DNA of 33,923 nucleotides from assembly GCA_027483885.1 (NCBI GenBank), contig JAIXTO010000184.1, positions 1 through 33,923 of the forward strand, written 5' to 3'. Positions 17,382 through 25,576 of the stretch are shown here, piece by piece. The notes beneath the pieces are model-generated. The model did no database searches and had not been told where the DNA came from. It saw nothing but the letters and a program-made list of their open reading frames with translations. Position 1 is the stretch's first letter. Every line of letters begins with the position of its first letter. The translations under genes and the position numbers were made by a program. The stretch is from Rhizobiaceae bacterium. GTDB lineage: Bacteria; Pseudomonadota; Alphaproteobacteria; Rhizobiales; Rhizobiaceae.

Positions 17382-17721
17382 CCGGCCGAGGTCGTCCGCA
17401 TGATGGACGACTGTGCCCGCAAGGCGCTGGATGAAGCCCTTGGCGAGATCCGGACGGGCGCACCTTGCGCCGCGCCACATGAGGCCGCGCAGACGGTGAT
17501 CAACCGGGCAGGCGATGCCGCCGCCTTTCGCAAGCGCATCGACTAGTCTATGGGTTTGGCGTTCGCGCCCGACTGGGGCGAAGGCGGCATCCTCAGTCCG
17601 TTCCCCGGCAACGCTGCGGGCTTTCGGGCGCTTTACCGTCGGCGCCTCCAAAACCGTGATCGTCACCCAACACGGCTGTGACATCCTCTCCACTCTTGCC
17701 CGCGGCATCGCCGTATCCTGA
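17382..17721 (+). pseudogene. Relic of an M24-family metallopeptidase (Xaa-Pro/creatinase/ectoine hydrolase type)
   Basis: One frame from 17382 encodes VVRMMDDCARKALDEALGEI and then AAQTVINRAGDAAAFRKRID. A TAG (17544-17546) follows, and after it SMGLAFAPDWGEGGILS. The last piece matches the M24 core, which normally reads (R)xGYSIGxxFPPDWGEG. Homology then continues in a different frame as VGASKTVIVTQHGCDILSTL, ending at TGA 17719-17721, the usual ETVxVTExGxExLT close of M24 enzymes. So the C-terminal part survives with a nonsense codon and at least one frameshift or deletion; the N-terminal half is missing. It sits between the aminotransferase and VOC genes and is a clear dead gene. Confidence 0.78.
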
Positions 17722-17746
17722 AGTCAAAAAACCGCAAGGAGCTTTT

Positions 17747-18160
17747 ATGCGTTCTCTTTTCCATCTCGCCTATCACGTCACCGATCTCAATGAAGCGCGC
17801 AAATTTTATGGCGATGTGCTCGGCTGTGCCGAAGGCCGTTCGACCGACACCTGGGTGGATTTCGATTTCTTCGGTCACCAGATTTCGCTGCATCTGGGAA
17901 AACCGTTTGAAGTGACGCGCACCGGCAAGGTTGGCGATCACATGGTGATGATGCCGCATCTGGGCGTCGTGCTGCCGCTCGAGGACTGGCTGGCGCTGTC
18001 GGACCGGCTGGTCAAGGCCGGCATTGCCTTCGACATCCCGCCGGTCATCCGCTTTGCCGGCGAGCCGGGCGAGCAGCGGACGATGTTCTTCTTCGACCCC
18101 TCGGGCAACCCGATCGAGGTCAAAGGCTTCAGGGACTTCGACAGCGTTTTTGCGCATTGA
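17747..18160 (+). CDS. VOC-superfamily (glyoxalase/dioxygenase-fold) protein
   Basis: This 137-residue vicinal-oxygen-chelate protein has FHLAYHVTDLNEARKFYGDVLGC at the start, a central VDFDFFGHQISLHL and a late FFFDPSGNPIEVKGF, with metal-ligand histidine and glutamate positions retained. VOC proteins include glyoxalases, extradiol dioxygenases and epimerases; the reaction here is unknown. The ATG at 17747 has AAGGAG (17736-17741) well placed, so the longer frame reaching back to 17678 is rejected. A strong hairpin follows at 18186-18214. It lies between the aminotransferase and the hydantoin operon, but a functional link is only a possibility. Confidence 0.85.
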   Translation: MRSLFHLAYHVTDLNEARKFYGDVLGCAEGRSTDTWVDFDFFGHQISLHLGKPFEVTRTGKVGDHMVMMPHLGVVLPLEDWLALSDRLVKAGIAFDIPPVIRFAGEPGEQRTMFFFDPSGNPIEVKGFRDFDSVFAH

Positions 18161-18185
18161 GCCGCAAGGCCTGAGAATAGACCCG

Positions 18186-18214
18186 CCGGCCGCAGCTCAA
18201 TGTCCTGCGGCCGG
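18186..18214 (+). terminator. Stem-loop after the VOC gene
   Basis: CCGGCCGCAG (18186-18195) and CTGCGGCCGG (18205-18214) form a perfect 10-bp GC-rich stem with a 9-nt loop, 26 nt after the VOC stop. It probably insulates the hydantoin operon from upstream transcription. There is no T-run. Confidence 0.6.
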
Positions 18215-18253
18215 GCGACCGCCAGATCTGGTGGCCAACTATAATCCAGACGT

Positions 18254-18272
18254 ATAATTCAACTCGAATTAT
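18254..18272. promoter_or_regulatory. LysR-type operator candidate upstream of the hydantoin operon
   Basis: ATAATTC-N5-GAATTAT is a perfect 7-bp inverted repeat that also satisfies the T-N11-A rule of LysR-family sites (T18255/A18267 and T18259/A18271). The region 18245-18290 is AT-rich in an otherwise GC-rich window and holds a TATATT box (18283-18288). It lies about 95 nt before the first gene of an operon that ends in its own LysR gene, so that regulator is the likely binder. Confidence 0.55.
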
Positions 18273-18367
18273 CATAATCAATTATATTGCACTGCGGCAT
18301 GAGCCGTGGAACTATCCTTCGATAACGAGGCCGCAAGAGCCGAGATAACCACCAGCAGGAGAACATC

Positions 18368-19213
18368 ATGAACCGCTTTTTCAAGTCCGGCCTTGCCGGG
18401 CTGGCGCTTTGTTGCGCCCTTTCGCCAGCCCTCGCTGCCGGAACAATCAAGACCGCACTCGATGGCACCTTTGCCCCGCATGCCATGCCCACGCTCGACG
18501 GCAAAGTCGAAGGTTTTAACGTTGATCTCGTCAACCTGATCGGCGAGCGCCTGGGCAAGACCGTGGACCTCACCTCGGCGCAGTTTTCCGGGCTGATCCC
18601 GGCGCTGCAGGCCAAGACCTATGATTTCCTTGCAGCCCCCGTCACCGTTAATGCCGAACGCTCCGCCAACCTGCTCTTCACCGAAGGGTTCATGGATACC
18701 AATTTCGGTTTCGTCGTGCCGGCCGGCGCACCAGACTACACCTCGCTTGACGGCCTGAAGGGCAAGACGATCGCCGTCAACAAGGGGTCCGCCTATGACA
18801 GCTTCCTGCGGGACAAGGCGACTGAATACGGCTGGAAGGTCGAAAGCTACGGCACCAACAGCGATGCGGTGGCAGCCGTTCTGGCCGGCCGCGCCGACGC
18901 AAACCTTGCCGGTGCAACCGTTGCCGCCTGGGCAGTCAAGCAGAACCCCAAGCTGAAATTGTCCTACGAATACCCGACCGGCCTCGTCTGGGGTCTGGCC
19001 TTCCGCAAGGATGATGTCGAGGGCCGCAATCTCGTCGACAAGGCGATCGAATGCCTGAAGATCGACGGCTCGATGGCCAAGCTTTCGGAAAAATGGTTCG
19101 GCGTGACGCCGGCTGCCGGCACGACCATCGTCACCCCCACCAAAGGTTATGGCGTTCCGGGCTTCGACGGTTATGTCGATGATAGTCACGCACCGTCCTG
19201 CGCGCTGAAATAA
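18368..19213 (+). CDS. ABC transporter substrate-binding protein, family 3 (polar amino-acid type)
   Basis: This 281-residue periplasmic protein has a signal peptide (cleavage after about A23, in ALSPALA) and a family-3 solute-binding fold. [25 protein letters not shown], near the mature N-terminus, and [16 protein letters not shown] are typical. It begins the hydantoin operon, with AGGAG about 10 nt before the ATG. By context the ligand could be a hydantoin, an N-carbamoyl-amino acid or a D-amino acid rather than an ordinary L-amino acid; this is inference. A strong hairpin separates it from the ATPase gene. Confidence 0.9.
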   Translation: MNRFFKSGLAGLALCCALSPALAAGTIKTALDGTFAPHAMPTLDGKVEGFNVDLVNLIGERLGKTVDLTSAQFSGLIPALQAKTYDFLAAPVTVNAERSANLLFTEGFMDTNFGFVVPAGAPDYTSLDGLKGKTIAVNKGSAYDSFLRDKATEYGWKVESYGTNSDAVAAVLAGRADANLAGATVAAWAVKQNPKLKLSYEYPTGLVWGLAFRKDDVEGRNLVDKAIECLKIDGSMAKLSEKWFGVTPAAGTTIVTPTKGYGVPGFDGYVDDSHAPSCALK

Positions 19214-19221
19214 GACCTGTC

Positions 19222-19253
19222 CGGTTCGGCGCCGCATCCGCGGCACCGAACCG
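19222..19253 (+). terminator. Strong hairpin between binding-protein and ATPase genes
   Basis: CGGTTCGG (19222-19229) pairs with CCGAACCG (19246-19253). After one C/A mismatch, GCCGC pairs with GCGGC around an ATCC loop. With no T-run and an operon continuing downstream, it is better read as an mRNA-stabilising or partial attenuation element favouring binding-protein expression. Confidence 0.65.
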
Positions 19254-19280
19254 ATCATAGCCCGCCCGGAGTTCGTGCTC

Positions 19281-20024
19281 ATGACAAACCGCCCCATGCT
19301 TGAGATCGTTGCGCTGGAGAAGCGCTTCGGCACGAACACGATTCTCAAAGGTATCGATCTCAAGGTTTCCGAAGGCGAACTGGTCTTCGTGATCGGCCCC
19401 TCCGGCTCCGGCAAGAGCACCATGCTGCGCTGTTGCAACCGTCTGGAAGAGCCGTCCGGCGGCGATATCATCGTCAACGGTCGCAATATCATGAGCGGCA
19501 CCACGGCCGATCTCAACCGCATGCGGTTGCAGGTGGGCATGGTCTTTCAAGGGTTTCACCTCTATCCGCACATGACGGTGCTGGACAATGTGACGCTGGC
19601 GCAGCGCAAGGCGCTGAAACGCTCCCGCCCGGAGGCGGACGCGCGCGCCATGGACATGCTGGAGAATGTCGGCCTCGCACACAAGGCAAAGGCCTATCCG
19701 TCCGAACTCTCCGGCGGCCAGCAGCAGCGCGTGGCGATTGCCCGCGCACTGGCGCTCGATCCGAAGGTTATGCTGTTCGACGAGCCGACATCCGCGCTCG
19801 ACCCCGAACTGGTCGGCTCGGTGCTGAAGGTGATGAAGGACCTGCGCGACAAGGGCATGACCATGCTGGTCGTCAGCCACGAAATGGGCTTTGCCCGCGA
19901 GACCGCCGACCGCGTCGTCTTCATGGATGGCGGCGTCATTGTCGAGGAAGGCACGCCCGACGAGATTTTTGGCGCGCCGAAGGCCGAACGCACGCGGGCC
20001 TTCCTGGCCCGCGTGAAGAACTGA
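19281..20024 (+). CDS. Amino-acid-type ABC transporter ATP-binding protein
   Basis: This is the ATPase of the family-3 importer, 247 residues from the ATG at 19281, which has GGAG at 19268-19271 with good spacing; a GTG at 19275 is possible. It shows Walker [10 protein letters not shown] (about residue 38), Q-loop [16 protein letters not shown], signature LSGGQQQRV, Walker [16 protein letters not shown] and switch VVSHEMGFA, all of the GlnQ/HisP type. The permease genes follow within a few bases. Confidence 0.95.
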   Translation: MTNRPMLEIVALEKRFGTNTILKGIDLKVSEGELVFVIGPSGSGKSTMLRCCNRLEEPSGGDIIVNGRNIMSGTTADLNRMRLQVGMVFQGFHLYPHMTVLDNVTLAQRKALKRSRPEADARAMDMLENVGLAHKAKAYPSELSGGQQQRVAIARALALDPKVMLFDEPTSALDPELVGSVLKVMKDLRDKGMTMLVVSHEMGFARETADRVVFMDGGVIVEEGTPDEIFGAPKAERTRAFLARVKN

Positions 20025-20034
20025 GGCCGTGGCG

Positions 20035-20718
20035 ATGGAGGGTCTTCACCGCTTCCTTGCGACATTCTTCGACCCGGCGATGATAGAGGCCCATACGCTG
20101 GCGGTTCTGGCTGGCGTCTGGATCACCCTTGAGATCGGCCTCGCTGTCATCGTTGCCGGCATAGGTCTCGGGCTGCTGCTTGCATGCCTTCGCACCTATG
20201 GACGGCGGTTTTTCAATTTTTTCATCGTCTGTTTTGCCGATATCTTCCGGGCGCTGCCACCACTGGTGCTGATCCTCATCCTCTATTTCGGCCTGCCGTC
20301 GGCGGGAATTCTTCTATCGGGGCCGATGGTGCTGTTCCTCGTGCTGAGCCTGACGCTGGCCGCCTTTGCCGAGGAGATCTTCTGGGCCGGGTTTTCCGCC
20401 ATCGACAAGGGCCAGTGGGAAGCCGGCATCGCGACCGGCCTTGGCTTTACGGGCACGCTTTTTCATGTGGCGCTGCCACAGGCCCTGCGCCTTGCCACGC
20501 CGCCGCTGGTCAACCGGGTTCTCGCCATTACCAAGATGACGGCGCTTGGCTCGGTGATCGGTGTGGAGGAAGTGCTTTCGGCGGCAACCACGGCGCAAAG
20601 CTTTTCCGGAAGCGCCACGCCGCTGTCGCTGGCGGCGATTGCCTATCTCATCATCTTCCTGCCGGTCGTCTTCCTGGCGCGCTTCCTGGAGACCCGGCAG
20701 CGCTGGGGCAGGGCTTGA
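20035..20718 (+). CDS. Amino-acid-type ABC transporter permease
   Basis: This is a HisM/GlnP-type inner-membrane permease of 227 residues from the ATG at 20035; a GTG at 20029 would add two residues. GAGG (20023-20026) overlaps the ATPase stop. Hydrophobic segments are clear, and the EAA-like loop is GQWEAGIATGLGFTGTLFHVALPQALR (about residue 120). ADIFRALPPLVLILILYFGLP is a family hallmark shared with the next gene, with which it should form a heterodimeric channel. Confidence 0.9.
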   Translation: MEGLHRFLATFFDPAMIEAHTLAVLAGVWITLEIGLAVIVAGIGLGLLLACLRTYGRRFFNFFIVCFADIFRALPPLVLILILYFGLPSAGILLSGPMVLFLVLSLTLAAFAEEIFWAGFSAIDKGQWEAGIATGLGFTGTLFHVALPQALRLATPPLVNRVLAITKMTALGSVIGVEEVLSAATTAQSFSGSATPLSLAAIAYLIIFLPVVFLARFLETRQRWGRA

Positions 20719-20731
20719 GAGGAGAGACACG

Positions 20732-21397
20732 ATGCAGACGCTTCTCGACCAGTTCTTCAATATCTCCATCATGATCAAGACCATGCCCCTGATGCTGAAG
20801 GGGCTCGTCATGACCCTGAAGCTCTGCGCGGCCGTCATCCTGCTCGGCCTTGCCGGCGGCCTGCTGGTGGCGCTCGGCAATCTGAGCCCGCGAAAATGGC
20901 TGCGGCTGCCCTGCATCGTCTTTACCGATATCTTCCGCGCCCTGCCGCCGCTGGTGCTGCTGATCTTCATCTATTCCGGCCTGCCGTTTGCCGGTGTCGA
21001 GATTTCGCCCTTCACGGCGGTGGTGCTCGCCTTCTTCCTCAACAACTCCTCCTATTATGCCGAGGTCTATCGCGCCGGCATCCTCTCCGTGCCGAAAGGC
21101 CAGCTTGAGGCGGCGCGTTCCACGGGGCTGTCGAAGGCGCAGGCGCTGGTCCACGTCGTTCTGCCGCAGGCCGTGCGCAACGTGCTGCCAGACCTCCTGT
21201 CCAACACGATCGAGGTGGTAAAACTCACCTCGCTTGCGTCCGCCGTCTCCTTTGCCGAACTGCTCTACAGCGCCAACATGGCCCGTTCCGTCACCTACAA
21301 TGCCTCGCCGCTTGTTCTGGCGGCGCTCATCTATCTCGTCTTGCTCTGGCCTCTGGTGCGGCTTGTCAGCCGCTTCCAGCGACGGCTGGCGGCCTGA
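20732..21397 (+). CDS. Amino-acid-type ABC transporter permease
   Basis: This is the second HisQ/HisM-type permease, 221 residues from the ATG at 20732, with GAGGAGAG just upstream. A longer open frame reaching back to 20561 lies inside the previous gene and is rejected. Features are TDIFRALPPLVLLIFIYSGLP and the EAA loop QLEAARSTGLSKAQALVHVVLPQ (about residue 130). It ends 30 nt before the carbamoylase gene. Confidence 0.92.
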   Translation: MQTLLDQFFNISIMIKTMPLMLKGLVMTLKLCAAVILLGLAGGLLVALGNLSPRKWLRLPCIVFTDIFRALPPLVLLIFIYSGLPFAGVEISPFTAVVLAFFLNNSSYYAEVYRAGILSVPKGQLEAARSTGLSKAQALVHVVLPQAVRNVLPDLLSNTIEVVKLTSLASAVSFAELLYSANMARSVTYNASPLVLAALIYLVLLWPLVRLVSRFQRRLAA

Positions 21398-21427
21398 CGT
21401 TTTCCATGAATTGAAAGGACATTTTCC

Positions 21428-22354
21428 ATGACCCGCATGATGATCGCAGGCGCCCAGCTCGGTGCCATCCAGAAGAGTGACAGCCGCCAGATGGTGGTTG
21501 CCCGGATGATCGAACTTCTGAACGAGGCAGCCGCCAAGGGCGCGCACATGGTCGTCTATCCGGAACTGGCACTGACGACCTTTTTTCCGCGCTGGTACAT
21601 GCCCGATCAGGCCGAGGTCGACACCTGGTTCGAGACCGAAATGCCGAACGGCGCGACCCTGCCTCTCTTCGAGCGGGCGCGCGAACTGAACGTTGCCATC
21701 ACCTTCGGTTACGCGGAACTGACACCGGAGGGCGAGCACTACAACACCTCGATCCTCACCAACCGTCGCGGCGAGATCATCGGCAAATACCGCAAGATCC
21801 ATCTGCCGGGCCATGTCGAATACGATACCGAACGTGCCTTCCAGCACATGGAAAAGCGCTATTTCCTGCCCGGCGATCTCGGCTTCAATGTCTGGCGCAA
21901 CGAGGGCGTGGTGATGGGCATGGCGATCTGCAACGACCGGCGCTGGCCGGAAACCTTTCGCTGCCTCGGCCTGCAGGGGGTGGAACTGGTGGCGATCGGC
22001 TACAACACGCCATCGGTGAACAGCCAGATGAGCGCAGAGGGACTGGAAAAGCGACTGTTTCATTCGGAACTGTCGCTTCAGGCGGGCGCTTACCAGAACG
22101 CCACCTTTGTGGCCGGCATTGCCAAGGCCGGTCTTGAAGATGGCCACCCGCTGATGGGGGGCTCGGTGATCGTCGATCCCGATGGCTTCATCATGGCGCG
22201 CGCCGAGACCGAAGAAGATGAACTGATCCTGGCCGACTGCGATTTTTCGAAATGCGCTTTTGGCAAGTCGACGATTTTCGACTTTGAACGTCATCGCCGC
22301 ATCGAGCACTATGGCCGCATCACCAGCCAGACCGGCGTGATTGTGGAAGTTTGA
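21428..22354 (+). CDS. N-carbamoyl-D-amino-acid hydrolase (D-carbamoylase)
   Basis: This nitrilase-superfamily enzyme hydrolyses N-carbamoyl-D-amino acids to free D-amino acid, CO2 and ammonia. The 308 residues match the known Agrobacterium enzymes in length and in motif blocks: PELALTTFFPRW, KYRKIHLPGH, KRYFLPGDLGF and ICNDRRWPET. The catalytic triad is E46, K123 and C168. AAAGGA lies at 21415-21420 before the ATG. D-hydantoinase follows immediately and supplies its substrate. It is cytoplasmic. Some divergence from the classic enzymes in the C-terminal third may reflect altered substrate range. Confidence 0.93.
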   Translation: MTRMMIAGAQLGAIQKSDSRQMVVARMIELLNEAAAKGAHMVVYPELALTTFFPRWYMPDQAEVDTWFETEMPNGATLPLFERARELNVAITFGYAELTPEGEHYNTSILTNRRGEIIGKYRKIHLPGHVEYDTERAFQHMEKRYFLPGDLGFNVWRNEGVVMGMAICNDRRWPETFRCLGLQGVELVAIGYNTPSVNSQMSAEGLEKRLFHSELSLQAGAYQNATFVAGIAKAGLEDGHPLMGGSVIVDPDGFIMARAETEEDELILADCDFSKCAFGKSTIFDFERHRRIEHYGRITSQTGVIVEV

Positions 22355-22365
22355 GGGGACAGGCA

Positions 22366-23826
22366 ATGACCACGTTCGACACCGTCATCCACGGGGGCCG
22401 GGTGGTCACCGCCTCCGACGTGTTCTATGCCGACATCGGCATCCGCGACGGCCGCATTGCAGCCATTGCCGAGACGATCGAGGGCGGCGAGCGCCGCATC
22501 GATGCGACCGGCAGGTTGGTGATGCCCGGCGGCATCGAGGGCCATTGCCACATCGCCCAGGAAAGCTCGTCGGGGGTGATGACCGCCGACGACTACTATT
22601 CCGGCTCGGTATCGGCAGCGTTCGGCGGCAATTCCTCCTTCATTCCATTCGCCGCCCAGCATCGCGGCCAGTCGATTGCCGAGGTGATCGCCACCTATGA
22701 CGGCCGCGCGGCGCCCCATTCGGTGCTCGACTATTCCTACCACCTGATCATTTCCGATCCCTCGGCCGACGTGCTCGCCGAACTGCCTGATGTCTTTGCC
22801 CGTGGCATCACCTCGTTCAAGGTGTTCATGACCTATGACCTGATGAATATCGGCGATGGCGGCATGCTCGACATTTTGACGATTGCCAAGGCGCATGGCG
22901 CGCTGACCATGGTCCATGCGGAAAACAACGACATGGTGAAATGGATGAACCGGCGTCTGGCGGCCGTCGGCCTCACCGCGCCAAAATACCATGCCATCAG
23001 CCGGCCGGAACTTGCCGAGGAAGAGGCGATCAACCGCGCGGTGTCGCTTGCCAAGCTCGTCGATGCGGCTTTGTTCATCGTGCATGTCTCCACGGCCGGC
23101 GGTGCCGAAATCGTGCGGCGCGAAAAGCTTGCCGGCGCAAAACTCTTTGCCGAAACCTGTCCGCAATATCTGGCGCTGACCCGCGCCGATCTCGACCGGC
23201 CGGGAATGGAAGGCGCCAAATACATCTGCTCGCCGCCGCTGCGCGATGCAAAGACGCAAGCGGCCCTGTGGCGCCACATCCAGACCGGCACGTTCGAAAG
23301 CGTCTCATCCGACCACGCGCCTTACCGCGCCGATGCCACCGGCAAGTTCCTGAACGGCGCCGACGTGCCTTATCCCAAAATCGCCAATGGCATGCCGGGC
23401 ATCGCCATGCGGCTGCCCTATCTGTTTTCGGAGGGTGTCGTGAAGGGCCGCATCACCTTGCCGCAATTCGTGCAACTGTCTTCCGCCAACGCGGCAAAAA
23501 CCTTCGGGCTGGAAAAGAAGGGAGCCATCGCGCCCGGTTATGATGCCGATATCGCCATCTGGAACCCGAGCGAGACCCGCACCGTTACGCAAGCCGATCA
23601 GCACGACAACATGGATTACACGCCTTTTGAGGGCATGGAGATCACCGGCTGGCCGGAACTGGTGATGAACCGCGGGGATATCGTGGTCGAGCACGGCACA
23701 CTGAAAGCCGAGCGTGGCCGGGGACGGTTCGTTGCCCGAAAGCCGGTCGACCTTACCGGCATTCCCGGCCACCGCGCCGCAGAACTGGATCCTGCCCGCA
23801 ATTTCGGCACGGAGATTGCACCATGA
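22366..23826 (+). CDS. D-hydantoinase / dihydropyrimidinase
   Basis: This 486-residue amidohydrolase opens 5-substituted hydantoins to N-carbamoyl-amino acids. It shows the binuclear-metal motif HCH (H60, H62) after MPGGIEG, the carbamylated lysine K152 (TSFKVFMTYD), later ligands in MVHAEN and FIVHVSTAGG, and the aspartate of SSDHAPY. The standard D-hydantoinase motif GGIDPHTH is here GGIEGHCH, which retains the metal ligands. GAGGGGA precedes the ATG at 22366. Dihydropyrimidinase (pyrimidine catabolism) is the main alternative, but the adjacent D-carbamoylase and hydantoin racemase favour a hydantoinase role. Confidence 0.92.
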   Translation: MTTFDTVIHGGRVVTASDVFYADIGIRDGRIAAIAETIEGGERRIDATGRLVMPGGIEGHCHIAQESSSGVMTADDYYSGSVSAAFGGNSSFIPFAAQHRGQSIAEVIATYDGRAAPHSVLDYSYHLIISDPSADVLAELPDVFARGITSFKVFMTYDLMNIGDGGMLDILTIAKAHGALTMVHAENNDMVKWMNRRLAAVGLTAPKYHAISRPELAEEEAINRAVSLAKLVDAALFIVHVSTAGGAEIVRREKLAGAKLFAETCPQYLALTRADLDRPGMEGAKYICSPPLRDAKTQAALWRHIQTGTFESVSSDHAPYRADATGKFLNGADVPYPKIANGMPGIAMRLPYLFSEGVVKGRITLPQFVQLSSANAAKTFGLEKKGAIAPGYDADIAIWNPSETRTVTQADQHDNMDYTPFEGMEITGWPELVMNRGDIVVEHGTLKAERGRGRFVARKPVDLTGIPGHRAAELDPARNFGTEIAP

Positions 23827-24485
23827 GCGGGCCGATTGTCGTCATCAACCCCAACAGTTCGGAAAGCGTCACCGAAGGATTGCGCACTGCCTTGGCAGGC
23901 TTCCGCTTTCCCGGTGGCCCCGTCATCGAGTGCCTGACGATTACTGAGGGCCCGCCCGGCGTCGTGACGCAACGCGATGTCGACGAGGCGGCGCTCAATG
24001 CGGCAAAAATCATCGAAGCGCGGCCCGATGCCGGTGCCTTCGTGCTGGCCTGCTATTCGCAGCCGGGACTTGATCTTGCCCGCTCCCTCACATCGGTTCC
24101 CGTCTATGGCATTCAGGACGCCGGCGTTCTCACCGCATTGGCGCGCGCTGACCTCTTTGGCGTCATTGCGGTGGCGCAGGCCTCCATTCCCCGTCATCTG
24201 CGCAACCTGCGCCGGCTGGGCGTCGACAACCGGCTGGCCGGTGAAGTGGCTTTGCAGGGCGATATCAGTGTCGCCGACAGCGGCCACGGCGAGGACAGCT
24301 ATGCTGCCCTGGTTGTTGCGGGCGCAAGGCTTAAAGCCATGGGGGCCGGTGCCGTGGTTCTGGGCTGTGCCGGCATGGCCGGTCACCGCGCAAGGCTTGA
24401 GGCGGAACTGGGCCTTGCCGTTATCGACCCGACCCAGGCGGCGGTTGCCATGGCCCTTGGCCATCTGGTGACGGGCAGCCCATGA
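23823..24485 (+). CDS. Hydantoin racemase (Asp/Glu/hydantoin racemase family)
   Basis: This 220-residue cofactor-independent racemase uses two cysteines, C77 (LACYSQPGLD) and C182 (LGCAGMAGH). The INPNSSESVTE start is typical of hydantoin racemases. It interconverts D- and L-5-substituted hydantoins, so racemic hydantoin can be fully consumed by the D-specific hydantoinase and carbamoylase. It overlaps both neighbours by ATGA. Confidence 0.9.
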   Translation: MSGPIVVINPNSSESVTEGLRTALAGFRFPGGPVIECLTITEGPPGVVTQRDVDEAALNAAKIIEARPDAGAFVLACYSQPGLDLARSLTSVPVYGIQDAGVLTALARADLFGVIAVAQASIPRHLRNLRRLGVDNRLAGEVALQGDISVADSGHGEDSYAALVVAGARLKAMGAGAVVLGCAGMAGHRARLEAELGLAVIDPTQAAVAMALGHLVTGSP

Positions 24486-25438
24486 CCATGCCAGAGAAGA
24501 ACGAACCATCTCCCAACGAACCCGCCGCCCCACCGGATATCTCGCTGCGCCTGCTGGAGATATTTGGCGCCATGATGCGCTGCGCAACGACCGTCGAGGC
24601 GGCAGAACAGCTCGGCATCTCACAACCCGCCGTATCGAACGGCATCCGTCAGCTGGAAAGCCAGCTGGGCGTCACCCTGTTCGAGCGTCTGCATCGGCGC
24701 CTGCAGCCGACGGAAGAGGCGCTTTTGCTCTATGAGGAAGTGCGCCCTGTCTTTGGGCTGCTGCGCGGCTTCTCGGCGCGCGCCCGCGACATGCGGCAGG
24801 GACTTTCGGGCCGGCTGCGGATCATCACCACGCCGCCGCTTGGTCATACCGTGGCGCCGGCCGCCCTGCGCACCTTCCTGAAGGACCGGCCGGACGTCTC
24901 GGTGTCCTACGATGTGCGCCGACTTGAACACGTGCTGGAGGCGGTGCAGAGCGGAGCGGCGGATATCGGGCTGGCGCTCGGCCTCGATCGTCACCCGGCC
25001 GTCAACATCGAGGTGCTCGCACGCACGCATATGGTGGCGCTGGTGCCGCTCGATGGACCGCTTGCGGCAAAGAACATCGTCTCGGCCGGCGATCTGGCAT
25101 CCGGCAGCTTCATCGGTCTGGAGGCAGAATCGCGGATGGGGCAGATCCTGCGTCATGCCTTCGAGCGCCATGGCGCGCATTACGACCCGCGTGTGGAAGT
25201 GCGCTACTGCTCGACGGCCGCGGTTCTGGCCGATACCGGCATCGGGGCTGCCGTCATCGATCCCTATAGCGCAGCCTTCCAGCGCAAGACCCATATGGTG
25301 GCACGCCCTTTCCAGCCACCGAGCGAAATCTGTGCCGTGATGCTGACCCGCAAGGGCGTGCCGCGCTCCCGGCTGCTGCATGCCTTTATCTCCGACCTCA
25401 AACAGGCCGTTTCCAGTTTCAACGTGGAAGCGGTTTAA
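24482..25438 (+). CDS. LysR-family transcriptional regulator of the hydantoin operon
   Basis: This 318-residue regulator has an N-terminal winged helix (about residues 20-78, including TVEAAEQLGISQPAVSNGIRQLE) and a C-terminal effector domain from about residue 105. Unusually for LysR genes it is not divergent but is the last gene of the operon, overlapping the racemase by ATGA, so its level rises with the operon. The LysR-type repeat at 18254-18272 is its probable target. The effector may be a hydantoin or carbamoyl-amino acid. Confidence 0.92.
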   Translation: MTMPEKNEPSPNEPAAPPDISLRLLEIFGAMMRCATTVEAAEQLGISQPAVSNGIRQLESQLGVTLFERLHRRLQPTEEALLLYEEVRPVFGLLRGFSARARDMRQGLSGRLRIITTPPLGHTVAPAALRTFLKDRPDVSVSYDVRRLEHVLEAVQSGAADIGLALGLDRHPAVNIEVLARTHMVALVPLDGPLAAKNIVSAGDLASGSFIGLEAESRMGQILRHAFERHGAHYDPRVEVRYCSTAAVLADTGIGAAVIDPYSAAFQRKTHMVARPFQPPSEICAVMLTRKGVPRSRLLHAFISDLKQAVSSFNVEAV

Positions 25439-25474
25439 ATTCGGCACTCCTGGAAAGACAGGCGACAGGCACGG

Positions 25475-25576
25475 ATACAAAGCCGGCTTTCCGTTTGTAT
25501 TTCCGCTTCTGACTTAAACTGGAACTATACAAAGAGGGCTTGCCATTAGTCCACTTCTCTCGGCACACGTGCCGAG
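25475..25576. repeat. Palindrome-rich spacer after the hydantoin operon
   Basis: The roughly 300-bp gap 25439-25746 shows no convincing gene. It holds ATACAAA (25475-25481) inverted as TTTGTAT (25494-25500), enclosing the perfect 12-bp palindrome AAAGCCGGCTTT (25479-25490), probably a terminator for the hydantoin operon. It also holds an 18-bp palindrome with an AC centre, CTCGGCAC/GTGCCGAG (25559-25576). Base composition is visibly less GC-rich than the flanking operons, in keeping with acquisition of the toxin-antitoxin segment. Confidence 0.45.

Noticed and set aside
17379..17708. 109-codon minus-strand frame between the aminotransferase and VOC genes.
   Set aside because: The plus strand holds M24 peptidase blocks in the same interval, so this frame is the shadow of a decayed gene.
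20651..22366. A 571-codon open frame on the minus strand opposite the permease, carbamoylase and hydantoinase start.
   Set aside because: It is antisense to genes with full catalytic motifs, its composition (rich in H, Q, R, D) is typical of GC-rich antisense shadows, and it matches no family I recognise.
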